DNA from: Chitinivorax sp. PXF-14
GTDB lineage: Bacteria > Pseudomonadota > Gammaproteobacteria > Burkholderiales > SCOH01
DNA: 64,000 nt
Assembly (NCBI RefSeq): GCF_040812015.1
Contig: NZ_JBFNXJ010000004.1
Span: forward strand, 124,001-188,000
Direction: 5' to 3'
In this document: piece after piece, positions 32,805 through 42,168 of the stretch
Numbering within the stretch: position 1 is the first letter of the stretch
Layout of the letters: every line of letters begins with the position of its first letter
Notes under the pieces: model-generated
Told to the model about the DNA's origin: nothing
Databases searched by the model: none
What the model saw: only the letters and a program-made list of their open reading frames with translations
Position numbers and translations under genes: made by a program

Positions 32805-33875
32805 ATGGCAACCATCGTCAAGACACCTTCCGGAACGTGGAAGGCCGTCATTCGCAAGACCGGCTTCCCGTCTGTCATCAAGACCTTTCGGCTGAAGAAG
32901 GATGCCGAGGACTGGGCGCGGCGCACCGAAGATGAGATGGTGCGGGGCATGTTCGTCCAGCGCGCGCCGTCGGAGCGGCTTACCTTCGAGAAGGCGATGC
33001 AGCGCTATCTTGCGGAGGTCACCCCGACCAAGCGCCTACTGACTCAAAACGGGGAGCGCAAGCGCTGTGTGCCGCTCGTGGACTTCTTCGGCAAGTATTC
33101 GCTGGCGGCGATTACGCCCGACCTCATTGCTGAGTATCGAGACAAGCGACTTGCCGGCGAGGACCGTCTGAAGGACGGCGAGCCACAGCCGAGGGCCGCC
33201 AACACCGTGCGCCTGGAATTGGCGTTGCTCGGACACCTGTTCACGATTGCGGTGAAGGAGTGGGGGCTGGGGTTGACCTTCAATCCGGTGTTGAATATCC
33301 GCCGGCCCGCTCCGGGGCCTGGCCGCAACAGACGCTTGACGCCGGACGAGGAGACGCGGCTACTGGCCGCCGTCGATCAGCACTCGAACCCGATGCTGGG
33401 CTGGATCGTGCGAATCGCTATCGAAACCGGCATGCGCTCGTCCGAGATCGTTACGCTGCGGCGTTCTCAAGTAGACATCGGTAGGCGCATCGTGCGCTTG
33501 ATCGAGACGAAGAACACATTGCCGCGTACAGTCCCGTTATCCTTGGCCGCGACCGAGCAATTTCGTTCGGCGCTAGGCAATCCTGTTCGGCCTGTCGATA
33601 CCGACCTGATTTTTTTCGGGGAGCCGGGCAAAGACGGCGCGCGTCGGCCATACAACTTCAATAAGGTGTGGCTGGACATCAAGAGGAAGGCCGGCGTTAC
33701 CGATTTCAAATTTCACGACCTTCGGCACGAGGCGGTAAGCCGGTTCGTCGAGTCCGGCCTGAGCGATCAAGAAGTGGCATCGATCAGCGGCCACAAATCC
33801 ATGCAAATGCTCAAGCGCTACACGCACTTGCGCGCGGAAGACTTGGTCGCCAAGCTGGACCGCTTGACTCGTTGA
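32805..33875 (+). CDS. Tyrosine recombinase (island integrase)
   Basis: The 356-aa enzyme would insert and excise the island at the tRNA anticodon loop. It has an N-terminal arm-binding domain, a core-binding SAM-like domain (about 70-170) and a C-terminal catalytic domain with Arg211 (ETGMRSSEI), His304 and Arg307 in HDLRH, a later SGH histidine and the nucleophile Tyr339 (LKRYTHL). All catalytic residues are present, so it may be active. It points inward from the left border, directly after the island tRNA, and follows the CGGTACAGT repeats. ATG at 32805 with AGG nearby. Confidence 0.95.
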   Translation: MATIVKTPSGTWKAVIRKTGFPSVIKTFRLKKDAEDWARRTEDEMVRGMFVQRAPSERLTFEKAMQRYLAEVTPTKRLLTQNGERKRCVPLVDFFGKYSLAAITPDLIAEYRDKRLAGEDRLKDGEPQPRAANTVRLELALLGHLFTIAVKEWGLGLTFNPVLNIRRPAPGPGRNRRLTPDEETRLLAAVDQHSNPMLGWIVRIAIETGMRSSEIVTLRRSQVDIGRRIVRLIETKNTLPRTVPLSLAATEQFRSALGNPVRPVDTDLIFFGEPGKDGARRPYNFNKVWLDIKRKAGVTDFKFHDLRHEAVSRFVESGLSDQEVASISGHKSMQMLKRYTHLRAEDLVAKLDRLTR

Positions 33876-33944
33876 CCTCTGTTGCGGCGGCTGACCCGCC
33901 GAGCATCGATCTGAGGCATCGCTTCAATGTTGGCGTACGGACAA

Positions 33945-34190
33945 TCAGTCCGGCGCCATTCGCACTTCTGTGGCTTCGAAATCGAATAGTTCGCCTACCG
34001 GCACCTCAAGTGTCGCCGCCAGCTTGCAGATATTGACCAGTGCAATGTTCCGCTGCCCGCGCTCGACGCCACCGAGATAACTACGGGCGATGCCACTCTC
34101 CAGCGCCAGTTTCTCCTGCGGCCAGCCTTTTTGTTTCCTGACCTGCGCCAATCTTTTCCCGAACAAAATGCGCGGGTCCTTTTCGGTCAT
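33945..34190 (-). CDS. XRE-family helix-turn-helix regulator
   Basis: An 81-aa protein that is almost all Cro/cI-type helix-turn-helix (FGKRLAQVRKQKGWPQEKLALESGIARSYLGGVERGQRN). The start at 34190 follows GCGAGGAAAAG; an ATG five codons earlier overlaps that site. It is divergent from the lipoprotein-led operon, and the 137-bp spacer has paired operator-like repeats, so it probably represses itself and the cargo operon. Confidence 0.88.
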   Translation of the reverse strand: MTEKDPRILFGKRLAQVRKQKGWPQEKLALESGIARSYLGGVERGQRNIALVNICKLAATLEVPVGELFDFEATEVRMAPD

Positions 34191-34247
34191 CTTTTCCTCG
34201 CCCAAATGGAAAAGATGCTATGAATCGAGCCACTATCAGGCCACGCC

Positions 34248-34310
34248 CTATGAGTGACAATGACGTACAAATATGGCATGATCCGATCGGGAAATGTCAC
34301 TCATAGTGAC
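34248..34310. promoter_or_regulatory. Twin operator in XRE/cargo divergent promoter
   Basis: CTATGAGTGACA (34248-34259) and its exact inverse TGTCACTCATAG (34295-34306) are 35 bp apart; the second lies in a local palindrome GTCACTCATAGTGAC (34296-34310). They sit between the XRE gene and the cargo operon and suit a dimeric repressor that binds two sites. Confidence 0.6.
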
Positions 34311-34327
34311 CTTCAATCGGAGGATTC

Positions 34328-35446
34328 ATGGCGTTGATGCGTAGAGGAATGAAGGTAGATCGCTTGGTGCGGACCTTGGGCGCGGCGATCGTTGTCTGTG
34401 GTCTGGGCGGCTGCGCCACGACCCAGTCGCAACCCGACGGTTCTACCCGCGTGAGGCTGTCGCTCGCAGACGCCCTCGGCGTCAAAGCCCCACCCACCAA
34501 CGCTGGATCGGTGTCGCCGCCGGCTCCGCAGCAGTCCGCTCCGGGGCCGAGCACTCCGTTGCCGCCATCGATTCGCAGCAGCACACTGGCCAGCCTCTTT
34601 GCAAAGCACCCTTATGACGGCACATCCAAGACCTATTTCCCGCGCGTATCGGTGACCGTGACCGACTGGTCGCGCAATGACTGCTGGAACGCCGTGGCGA
34701 CGATCTGGTGGAGCAAGGCCAGGTCCGAGCCTGTCGCGCCGTTCTCGGTTTGCTGGGGACAGTCGGTCGGCTTCGCCGTCAACAACGCCGCCAGCCTGCA
34801 CCTGTTCATGCAGCAGATGGCGGTCGAGCATAGCGGCAACGTGCGCACCCCCGGCCCCAAGCCACCGATGCTCGCCATCCCGGACAGGCAGCCGTTCGGT
34901 GAAAGCAAGCAGCTCGCCTTCCAGGGCTTCATCGAGCAGCTCTTGCTCGATACCGGCTGGCAGGCCGGCGCGCCGACCAATCTCTGGCTGGTCGGTTATG
35001 ACCAGAACGCCTTGAAGGCTGCGCCTGCCGACACGCCGGCGAAGGCATCGAACAAACCCCTGGACGGCAAGGCTAGGGCGTTGCTGGAACGGGCGCTCTC
35101 CTGCACGGGCATCGGCAAGCGCTTCGATTTCGCCGAATCCGCACTCAAGCAGGCGGGCTGGCGGCCCGAGCAGGGCGTCTCCCCGATTGCCCTCCCGGAG
35201 CCACTCAAGGTGTACGGATTGAACACCACGAAGATCGCCATCTCGCGCGACGGCGGCGAGCAGACCTATCGCAGTTTCCTGCCCGGCGTGAATTCGCAGC
35301 AAGTGGTCAAGGCGGCATCGCTAAAGCTCGGTAAGGACGGCAAGAGTTACGGTCGCGCGACCAAGCTGGGGGTGTTGACTCTCGGCACCGAGAACGGCGA
35401 AACCACGCTGACCTGCACGGTCGATACCGAAGGCGCGGAGGGCTGA
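34328..35446 (+). CDS. Predicted lipoprotein of unknown function, first gene of cargo operon
   Basis: I do not recognise this 372-aa protein. It has a signal sequence with a lipobox (VCGLGGC), then a Pro/Ser-rich linker to about residue 85 and a soluble domain with SVTVTDWSRNDCWNAVATIWWSK. Two other cysteine positions (FSVCWGQS, LSCTGIGK) could form a disulfide. The GGAGGATTC ribosome-binding site supports the ATG at 34328. It is followed after 2 bp by a zinc-ribbon membrane protein. A placement in the envelope is inferred from the lipobox; the product could be linked to a surface or secretion role. Confidence 0.7.
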   Translation: MALMRRGMKVDRLVRTLGAAIVVCGLGGCATTQSQPDGSTRVRLSLADALGVKAPPTNAGSVSPPAPQQSAPGPSTPLPPSIRSSTLASLFAKHPYDGTSKTYFPRVSVTVTDWSRNDCWNAVATIWWSKARSEPVAPFSVCWGQSVGFAVNNAASLHLFMQQMAVEHSGNVRTPGPKPPMLAIPDRQPFGESKQLAFQGFIEQLLLDTGWQAGAPTNLWLVGYDQNALKAAPADTPAKASNKPLDGKARALLERALSCTGIGKRFDFAESALKQAGWRPEQGVSPIALPEPLKVYGLNTTKIAISRDGGEQTYRSFLPGVNSQQVVKAASLKLGKDGKSYGRATKLGVLTLGTENGETTLTCTVDTEGAEG

Positions 35447-35448
35447 AC

Positions 35449-35919
35449 ATGCAATTGCGGTGTCCTTGTTGTGGCAGCACCCAGGTTCAGCCGCACGCGG
35501 TCGTGCATGCGGACGGCACCCAGCGCGTCCGGCTCGATCATGCCGGCACCGTCGGCGGGGAATTCGCGCAAGTCACCAGCTACGGCACCCAGGCCACGGC
35601 GCTGGCCCAGCATTGCGCGCCGCCTGCGCCACCGTCGCCGATGCCGTTCGTGATCGCCTACGGCATCGCTGGCATTGTGATTTACAGGGCGATGACGGCT
35701 TGCGACGTGTTCGAGCGTGGCTGCCGGCTTGGCATGTCCGTGCTGGCAATGCTGGTTTACAACTGGAAGCAGGCCGCAGTCGGCCTGGGCGTCATCGCTG
35801 TGGGTTGGTTGCTGATGAAGGCTTGGTACCAGCAGGCTCAGGCGTACAACGTCTCCAAACGGCAGTGGCAGAACACCTGGTTCTGCCATGCCTGCGGTCG
35901 GAGCCACGTGCGAAGTTGA
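35449..35919 (+). CDS. Zinc-ribbon membrane protein of unknown function
   Basis: The 156-aa protein begins with LRCPCCGSTQVQ and ends with WFCHACGRSHVRS, so two CxxC pairs sit at opposite ends and may form one zinc ribbon when the chain folds back. Two hydrophobic helices lie between them (about 75-92 and 104-122). It starts 2 bp after the lipoprotein gene. I know no functional assignment for this layout; a membrane-tethered zinc ribbon suggests a regulatory or chaperone role but that is a guess. Confidence 0.65.
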   Translation: MQLRCPCCGSTQVQPHAVVHADGTQRVRLDHAGTVGGEFAQVTSYGTQATALAQHCAPPAPPSPMPFVIAYGIAGIVIYRAMTACDVFERGCRLGMSVLAMLVYNWKQAAVGLGVIAVGWLLMKAWYQQAQAYNVSKRQWQNTWFCHACGRSHVRS

Positions 35920-35939
35920 ACCGGCGACCCGGCCGGTTA

Positions 35940-35986
35940 TGGTAATTACCGTAATCGTAATTATCGTAATTGCGGTAACCGCCGCC
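35940..35986. repeat. Short GTAATT-rich tandem repeat
   Basis: GGTAATTACC is followed by CGTAATCGTAATTATCGTAATT-type reiterations at about 6-9 bp period in the spacer before the 36,064 gene. AT-rich repeats of this kind can be regulatory or replication-type sites. On the minus strand it reads as a Tyr/Asn-rich peptide, which I do not take as coding. Confidence 0.45.
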
Positions 35987-36063
35987 CGTCGGCATGTCGG
36001 CCCTTGCATTTGGGTCTTTTTTGGACAAAAGTTAATTCAACTAGTGATTTAAATAAAACGCAC

Positions 36064-37044
36064 ATGGCCCGCCCCCGCACTGGACGACAGACCCCCGCCG
36101 AATATCAGCGTCGCTACCGCGAACGCAAGAAGGCCCAGCAGGCGCTGGCGCAGACCAACTGGATGCTGGATGCACGGCTCACCGACGCAATTCGGGACGA
36201 GGCGAAATCTCGTGGCATCCACGAGTCGCAGCTCGCGACGGAAATCCTCGAACGCTGGTACGAGGCGCGCTTCGGCGGCCCGCTGCCGCCGCTGGAAGAA
36301 CCGGCCGCACCCACGCCATCCGCGCCGCAACCCGAACCGGAGGTCACCATGAACGCGCTGACTGAACTGCTGCTGGGCAAGCTGGAAGAACTCGGCTTCG
36401 TCATCCCCCTCCAGGGTATGGCCCGCCAGAGCCTGCGCGGCGACGCCGACAATGGTCTGACCGCCACAGTGGCACTGAACGACGCGACGGTGATCGAGTT
36501 TGGCCTGACCGAGCGCGTGGACGGCGCGACCTGCAACGTCCTGCATTGCGTGGTGGATACCATGACCCGCCGCGCTTGGCTCAGCAGCGAGGCGTATCCG
36601 GACCTCAACGGCGAGCGCGACGTGGACGCCCGTGGCCTGAATTCGCTCGCCGACGTGTTCGGCCGGCTACGCGACTTCATCATGGCCCGCCGCCGGCCGC
36701 TGCGGCTGGAGCAGATCATGGCCGGCTTGCCTGGCTGCCTGAGCAGCCCGCTGCCGCGCACGCTGCTGGCACGAGTGTTTCAGCGTGTAGGGCTGGAGCT
36801 GGTGTATTTGCCACCGCTCGGCGTGCCACGCGAGCCGATGCCGCTACCCGAAGTCGCGCTACATGACTTGGTTGAGCTGGCCAGCTACGCGCGTCGCGAA
36901 ATGCTGCGCACCGGCAACGATCTGTGCCGGATCGAGCTCGACGATGGCAGCGAGTTGCTGGTTTTCCCGCCGGAAGCACGCGCCTTGGTGCATGCCGCGA
37001 CCGGGGTGCGCGAACCGGCGATTGCGGCAGGGGCGAGATCATGA
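36064..37044 (+). CDS. DNA-binding-like protein of unknown function
   Basis: A 326-aa protein with a basic N-terminus (MARPRTGRQTPAEYQRRYRERKK) and a following helix pair (DARLTDAIRDEAKSRGIHESQLATEILERWYE) that resembles a ribbon-helix-helix domain. A Pro-rich linker (residues 80-95) leads to a 230-residue domain I cannot assign. An in-frame ATG at 36349 has an excellent ribosome-binding site (CCGGAGGTCACC), so a second, shorter product of 231 aa lacking the DNA-binding part may be made. It overlaps the next gene by 4 bp. Confidence 0.65.
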   Translation: MARPRTGRQTPAEYQRRYRERKKAQQALAQTNWMLDARLTDAIRDEAKSRGIHESQLATEILERWYEARFGGPLPPLEEPAAPTPSAPQPEPEVTMNALTELLLGKLEELGFVIPLQGMARQSLRGDADNGLTATVALNDATVIEFGLTERVDGATCNVLHCVVDTMTRRAWLSSEAYPDLNGERDVDARGLNSLADVFGRLRDFIMARRRPLRLEQIMAGLPGCLSSPLPRTLLARVFQRVGLELVYLPPLGVPREPMPLPEVALHDLVELASYARREMLRTGNDLCRIELDDGSELLVFPPEARALVHAATGVREPAIAAGARS

Positions 37045-37334
37045 AGCCGGCGTTCGACGCCGCGCGGCTCGCCACCGAACTGCGCGGCACCGCCCACGAT
37101 CTCCGTCTGTGCCTGGCCGAGCTGCTCGCCGAGGACCGCTCGCTGCTCGCCGACCTGCTATGCCATTTCCCGACGCGGATCGAGGAGCTGGCCGACGGGA
37201 TCGCCGAGCGCCCGATCCCCGAGTTCACGCCTGGGTGGCCGGCGCGGGAGGCGTCCGCCGAGATGCATTTCGCGGCGCTGCTGGCGAGGCAGCGCTGGTG
37301 GGTGAACCGGCACGAAGTCGGGAGGCGGGCATGA
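37041..37334 (+). CDS. Small helical protein of unknown function
   Basis: A 97-aa protein, mostly helical and acidic, starting MKPAFDAARLATELRGTAHD. It overlaps both neighbours by 4 bp (ATGA at each junction), so it is translationally coupled within the cargo operon. No family recognised; the overlaps are the main evidence that it is real. Confidence 0.6.
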   Translation: MKPAFDAARLATELRGTAHDLRLCLAELLAEDRSLLADLLCHFPTRIEELADGIAERPIPEFTPGWPAREASAEMHFAALLARQRWWVNRHEVGRRA

Positions 37335-37903
37335 CGATCCGCGCCATCGCTTTCGATGCTTTCGGCACCCTGATCGGTTACGGCGGGCGGCGGATCAATC
37401 CGTATCTGCGGCTGGTGGACACCGCTCCCGGCAAGAAAGCGGCGCGTTTGCCGTTCCTCACCCGCAACGTGCCGGTGGACGTGTTTGCCGACGAATTGGG
37501 CCGGACGCACCTGCTGCCGGTCATCCAGCGCGAACTCGCCCAAGAAGTGGCCGGATTGCGACTGTTCGACGAGGTGGGCGTGACGCTGCGCAAGCTGCGC
37601 GCCGCCGGCATGCAAATCGCGGTGTGCAGTAACCTCGCCTACGAGTATGGAACGGCCGTGCGCCGGCTGCTGCCCGATCTGGACGCCTACCTGTTCAGCT
37701 ATGAACTCGGGGCAGCGAAGCCGGACCCGACGATTTACGCGGCGACGTGTACGGCGCTTGGGTGCCGGCCACGCGAAGTGCTGTTCATCGGCGACAGCAG
37801 GCGCTGCGACTTCGAGGGACCACGGGCCTTCGGCATGCAGGCCGGGTGGCTGGACCGCAGGAGTGGCCTGACGCTGCTCGACGCATTGCAGGGAGTAGTT
37901 TGA
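37331..37903 (+). CDS. HAD-family hydrolase
   Basis: The 190-aa protein belongs to the haloacid dehalogenase superfamily. Motif I reads AFDAFGTLIG (Asp nucleophile and acid/base Asp), motif II is VCSNLAYEY, the Lys of motif III is in ELGAAKPDPTIY and motif IV is FIGDSRRCDFEG. It should act on a phosphorylated small molecule or other substrate in the cytoplasm. It overlaps the upstream ORF by 4 bp and lies 1 bp before the next gene. Its presence with unknown proteins suggests an enzymatic step in an island-encoded pathway. Confidence 0.85.
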   Translation: MTIRAIAFDAFGTLIGYGGRRINPYLRLVDTAPGKKAARLPFLTRNVPVDVFADELGRTHLLPVIQRELAQEVAGLRLFDEVGVTLRKLRAAGMQIAVCSNLAYEYGTAVRRLLPDLDAYLFSYELGAAKPDPTIYAATCTALGCRPREVLFIGDSRRCDFEGPRAFGMQAGWLDRRSGLTLLDALQGVV

Positions 37904-37904
37904 A

Positions 37905-38390
37905 ATGCGCTGGCGGCCCTTTCTGATCGCAGGCGCGCTGCAACTGGCCATGAGCCTTGCCTGGGCCGAGATGCCGGCGGCGCTGATCGAAGCCAATGCA
38001 CCGTCTGCCAGCGACTGGGCTCGCGCCGCGCCGCTACTGCGTGCCGCCATCGAGTGCCGGGCATCGCTGCCGCCGAGCATCCCGGTGCGCGCCGTCTTTC
38101 GGCTGACCAATGGCCGCCTGGGTGGACATCACGCCTTCCCAGAGCCGTTGACCGTGTTCGACTCGCTTCGGGTGTCGGCCATGGCCATCGTCGAAGGAGC
38201 AGAAGGTGACGGCAGCAGTTATGCCGTCCAGCCCGAAGGGGTAACGAAGGCCGAAGTGATCCAGGCGGCGCGACTCCAGAAGTCCGGCGCGCGCTACATC
38301 CGCCGCGTCGAGGAAGGACTCCTCATGGCCAGCATGCCGCAGCCTGGTGTCGTGCGGTTGGTCTGTGTTCGGGATGGGCACCATGTGTGA
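37905..38390 (+). CDS. Exported protein of unknown function
   Basis: The 161-aa product has a signal peptide (MRWRPFLIAGALQLAMSLAWA) and a mature domain with a single strong feature, PVRAVFRLTNGRLGGHHAFPEP. I do not recognise a family. It starts one base after the HAD stop codon, so it belongs to the cargo operon. It should be periplasmic. Confidence 0.65.
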   Translation: MRWRPFLIAGALQLAMSLAWAEMPAALIEANAPSASDWARAAPLLRAAIECRASLPPSIPVRAVFRLTNGRLGGHHAFPEPLTVFDSLRVSAMAIVEGAEGDGSSYAVQPEGVTKAEVIQAARLQKSGARYIRRVEEGLLMASMPQPGVVRLVCVRDGHHV

Positions 38391-38543
38391 CGAATTCTGC
38401 GCACTTCGGCGACCACCCCACGATGCGACTCTCGACGAGCCGTCTCGACCTTCGGTGGCGACGCATGGCCGTGCAAGTCGCTCAGCGCGTTCACGTGTGA
38501 GCGTTTCAGCGTGCAACCTCCTTCCCTCTGCCGGAGTCATGTC

Positions 38544-38774
38544 GTGATCGTCGCCGAGTTGATCGCCAAGCTGCAAACCTTGCCACCCGATCTCCCGGTC
38601 ATGACGGCCGGGGAGTACGGCTACGATCGCATCAAGGGCGTGCAGATCGCCGAAGTCGTGTACCAGCCGCGCGGCTGGTCTGGCGACTATTGGCCGAGGG
38701 AGGACGCAATCGGCGATACCCGTGAGGGCGAGCCGCTGTCAGCGGTCATCCTGCACTGGGGGGAGGTGCCGTGA
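38544..38774 (+). CDS. Small ORF typical of mobile elements
   Basis: A 76-aa protein starting at GTG (38544) with GGAG upstream; it reads MIVAELIAKLQTLPPDLPVMT. Similar short VxELIxxLxxLPxDxPV proteins occur on phages and plasmids, of unknown role. Its last 4 bp overlap the GTG of the truncated HAD gene. A longer start at 38511 is possible but lacks a ribosome-binding site. Confidence 0.55.
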   Translation: MIVAELIAKLQTLPPDLPVMTAGEYGYDRIKGVQIAEVVYQPRGWSGDYWPREDAIGDTREGEPLSAVILHWGEVP

Positions 38775-38913
38775 TCATCTTCCTCGATTTCGATGGGGTA
38801 CTGCGCCCGGACGCCGTGTACCTCGAATGGGGCCGTCCAGTGCTCCGGGCTGAGGGCGAACTTTTCATGTGGACGGGTTACCTCGTCGAAGCGCTGGCCG
38901 GCCATCCCGGGGT
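38771..38913 (+). pseudogene. HAD-type gene fragment cut by group II intron remnant
   Basis: From a GTG the frame reads MIIFLDFDGVLRPDAVYLEW, a clear HAD motif I of the kind found in phage/ICE HAD proteins, and continues to about GHPGVR. There the sequence changes to the tail of a group II intron maturase in another frame, so motifs II-IV are missing. The hybrid frame stops at 39004 and would give a 77-aa product without function. Confidence 0.75.
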
Positions 38914-39178
38914 GCGTACTTCAATTACCACGCGGTACCGGACAACATGCGCCGGTTGGCTGGTTTCCGTAGCGAGGTGTGCCGCGCATGGCGGCACGCC
39001 CTGATGCGACGGAGCCAGCGCCATCGGATGCCATGGGTCAGATTCAACCGCTTGGTACGCAAATACCTACCGCCATGCCGGGTCGTCCATCCTTACCCGT
39101 CCGAGCGGTTTCACGTCAGAACCTGAGGCAGGAGCCATATGCGGTAATGCTGCACGTACGGATCTGTGCGGGGGGGCG
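38914..39178 (+). mobile_element. 3' remnant of a group II intron (maturase tail and domain V)
   Basis: Nt 38914-39126 encode YFNYHAVPDNMRRLAGFRSE and on to MPWVRFNRLVRKYLPP, HPYPSERFHVRT, which match the C-terminus of group II intron reverse transcriptases. Directly after it, 39132-39164 folds as domain V (GAGCC...GTAA...GCACGTACGGATC) and is followed by the G-rich 3' end. All of the ribozyme 5' part and most of the maturase gene are gone. It joins a broken HAD gene on the left to the interior of an RHS gene on the right. Confidence 0.85.
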
Positions 39179-42168
39179 GGGGGTACCTGCTGTATACCGC
39201 CACGAGTTACGGCATCGCGGTGCGGAGTAGTGGCGCGCAGGACAAGCTGTTGTTGCGAGACAACCTGGAGCGCGACATCGGCTGGAGTTCTTATGGCGTC
39301 AGTGGCAATGCCGGAGACAGCTTCCAGCAAGCCAAAACCTATGATGGCTGGGGGCGGCTGACCAGCGTTCTGACGCGATCGGTGATGGGCGGCACCAATG
39401 TGCTGCAGAACACCCAAACCCAGTATGCCTATGACGCGCTCGGCCGGCCGACCAAGATCACCGATCCTGCGGCAGGTAGCACATCGATTGCCTATCAAGG
39501 GCTGACCACTCAAATCAAGGACAGCGCAACCGGCCACACCTGGACCAAGGTCAGCGACGTCATGGGCCGCTTGCGCACCGTCACCGATCCGCGCACCAAA
39601 ACCCAAACCTACACTTACGATCCGTTTGGTAACCTGTTGACGGTGTTGGATGCCAAGGGCAATCAGGTAAGCATGACCTATGACGGGCGGGGCCGCATGA
39701 CCTCGCGCACCGACCCGGATCTGGGTTCCTTGCAATACAACTATGACGGGCTGGATGAACTGGTTCAGCAAACCGATGCCAAGCTGAATACGGTGAAATT
39801 CGAGTACGACGTACTGGGCCGCGTAACCAAGCGGACTGAATCCGACCTGATCAGCCAGTGGACATATGACACGGCCGCGAATGGTATTGGCAAACCGGCC
39901 CAGCTGACGGCCAGTAACGGCTTCCAGCGAACCTACCAATACGACGGCTATGGCCGGCCGACTAGCCTGACCAACCTGATCGGCAGCAGCTTCACCACGT
40001 CCGTCGCCTACGACAGCGCGGGTCGCTTGGCCTCGCTCACCTATCCGACCGGCGTCAGCCTCGGCTACGGCTACCAGAACGGCTACCTGACCGAGGTGCG
40101 GCGAACCGATGCCGGCAACCAACTCTTGTGGCAACTGCAATCGCTGGACGCCTCGGGCCGCGTGCGCCAAGCCCGCCTTGGCAACGGCATGGTCGTCAGC
40201 CGTAGCTATGATGCGGTCAGCGACCGCCTCGGCGCCATCGTGTCCGGCCTGAATGGCGGCAACGAGGTACAGAACGAAAGCTACGGTTTCGACGACTCCG
40301 GCAACCTCTCGTGGCGCAAGGACGGCAACCGCTCCCTGATCGAAACCTTCGGCTACGACGAACTCGATCGCCTCACCAGCGCCCAGGTGATGGGAGCGGT
40401 GAACAAGACCTACAGCTTCGCTTACGACGATATCGGCAATCTCACCAGCAAGACCGATATCGGCAACTACAGCTACCCCACCGCCGGCAGCCGCTACCCG
40501 CATGCACCGACCAGCATCGGCAGCATGAGCGGCTCGTTCTCTTATGACGCCAATGGCAACCTGCTATCCGGTGCCGGTCGCACATACACCTGGACCAGCT
40601 ACAACATGCCGCTGCACGTCACGCGGGGCACCAACGCGAGCGACTTCTGGTACGACGGCGAGCACAACCGGGTCAAGCAGGTCGCCAGTGATGGTACCAC
40701 CACCATCTACCTCAACCCGCGCATCGACCTGGGTGCTCACTTTGAGCAGGTGAGCAATGGAGGGCAGACCTTCAACCGCCACACCATCTACGCTGGTAGT
40801 GAAGTCGTCGGCCAGATCGTTACGGGCAGTCAGAATGCCACCCGTTACTTCCACCATGACTATCTCGGCAGCGTGGTGGCCGTTTCGGATGCCAGCGGCA
40901 GCGTAGTGGAACGCTACAGCTACGACAGCTGGGGCAAGCGCCGCAACCTGGACGGCAGCGACGACGTGGCTGGCGGCTTGAAGTCGACTGCAGTGGATCG
41001 TGGCTATACCGAACACGAGGAACTGGATAACCTCGGGCTGGTGCACATGAATGCGCGGCTGTATGACCCGGCGGTGGGCCAGTTCGTGAGTGCTGACACG
41101 ATGGTGCCGCACCCGGACAGCACGCAGGGGTTCAACCGCTATGCCTATGTGAACAACAATCCGCTGGTGTTTACCGATCCAAGCGGGCATGAGGACCGGT
41201 ATGACCTGACATATTGGCGGGACGGGCCTTCGCATGGCATCGCCTACAATACTGGCCCTAACGGGTCTGGCGTGTATCAAATCGTATGCACCAACTGCTT
41301 GCGTGGTAGCGACCTTGGCGGCTTGTACTCCTCGCCAGGGACGGGTGGGGGCTCGCTACAATCGTGGCTCGATCAAGGCCATGGCTACGGCTACAGCCAG
41401 ATCGGCTTCAACACCGGCAGCAACCTGTCGATCGTGCGCAACGGCGGTTTCACCGGTGGCGTGTCGACGATCATCTACACCAACACGACACCGGTGGCGC
41501 AGTCGTCTACCGGCGGCAGTACCGGTAGCAGTGCGCCACCCCCGCGACAGTTCGCGCCGGTGGAGGGGGCGTACAAGCCGGGGTCGATCCAGCTGACGGC
41601 CGTGGCGGGGTCCATAGCGAAAAACCTGCTGCCGGGTGTGGATTTTGCGCATAATGGCTGGCTGGCGGCCAAGGAAGGCGACTACGCCATGGCTGGCGTG
41701 TACGGGATTGGAGCGATCTCCGACGTCTTCCTCTTCGCGGTGACCGGCGGGCAGGAGAAACTGGTTGAGTCGGCGCTCAAGGAGGCGGTCGAGTACACGG
41801 TCGAGCATGGCGCAAACTATATTGCCAAGGAGGCGGGGGAGCATGCGGCTACGAATTTGGCGGCAAAGGAGGGTGTTGTATATCTGCGCAAAGATATCAT
41901 CACCGGTGGCGAGTATGTCGGACAGGCAGAATCAGAGGCCCGGTATCTCGTTCGGCAATCGGAGCATGCTCGCGCAAACCCAAATGCTGATTTTGAGTTC
42001 CATATTCTGGAAAGAGCGCGTGCTGGCAAGGATTTGAACGTTGCTGAGGAAAGTTGGATTCGTGCTGGTGGAGGTCCAAAGTCGGCGGGTGGACGCCTTG
42101 AAAATGGGCGTTGGCAAATGAATGAGGCAGATTATCGTGCGGCAGGAGGAAAAGTTGACAGACCATAG
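39179..42168 (+). CDS. RHS-repeat toxin, 5' truncated, with GIY-YIG/URI-like tip
   Basis: The frame opens to about 990 residues of RHS/YD repeats (YDALGRPTKITD, YDPFGNLLTVLD and many more), then the conserved RHS core and the boundary motif TDPSGH near nt 41,190. The variable C-terminus (about 320 aa) has a pre-toxin segment and ends in a domain with VVYLRKD, EYVGQA, RYLVRQSEHAR and AEESWI, the order of tyrosines, Arg, His and Glu seen in GIY-YIG/URI-type nucleases. The N-terminal export part is missing; the frame begins inside the group II intron remnant (GTG at 39166). It is followed by an overlapping immunity gene. Nuclease activity is inferred. Confidence 0.85.

Noticed and set aside
35792-36028. 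Minus-strand Tyr/Asn-rich 78-aa frame
   Set aside because: It overlaps the end of the zinc-ribbon gene, has no recognised homology, and its odd composition comes from a short GTAATT-type repeat.
39166-39178. GTG at 39166 as true start of the RHS gene
   Set aside because: It falls in the group II intron 3' end, has no ribosome-binding site and gives a poly-Gly lead. The RHS gene is better seen as 5' truncated.
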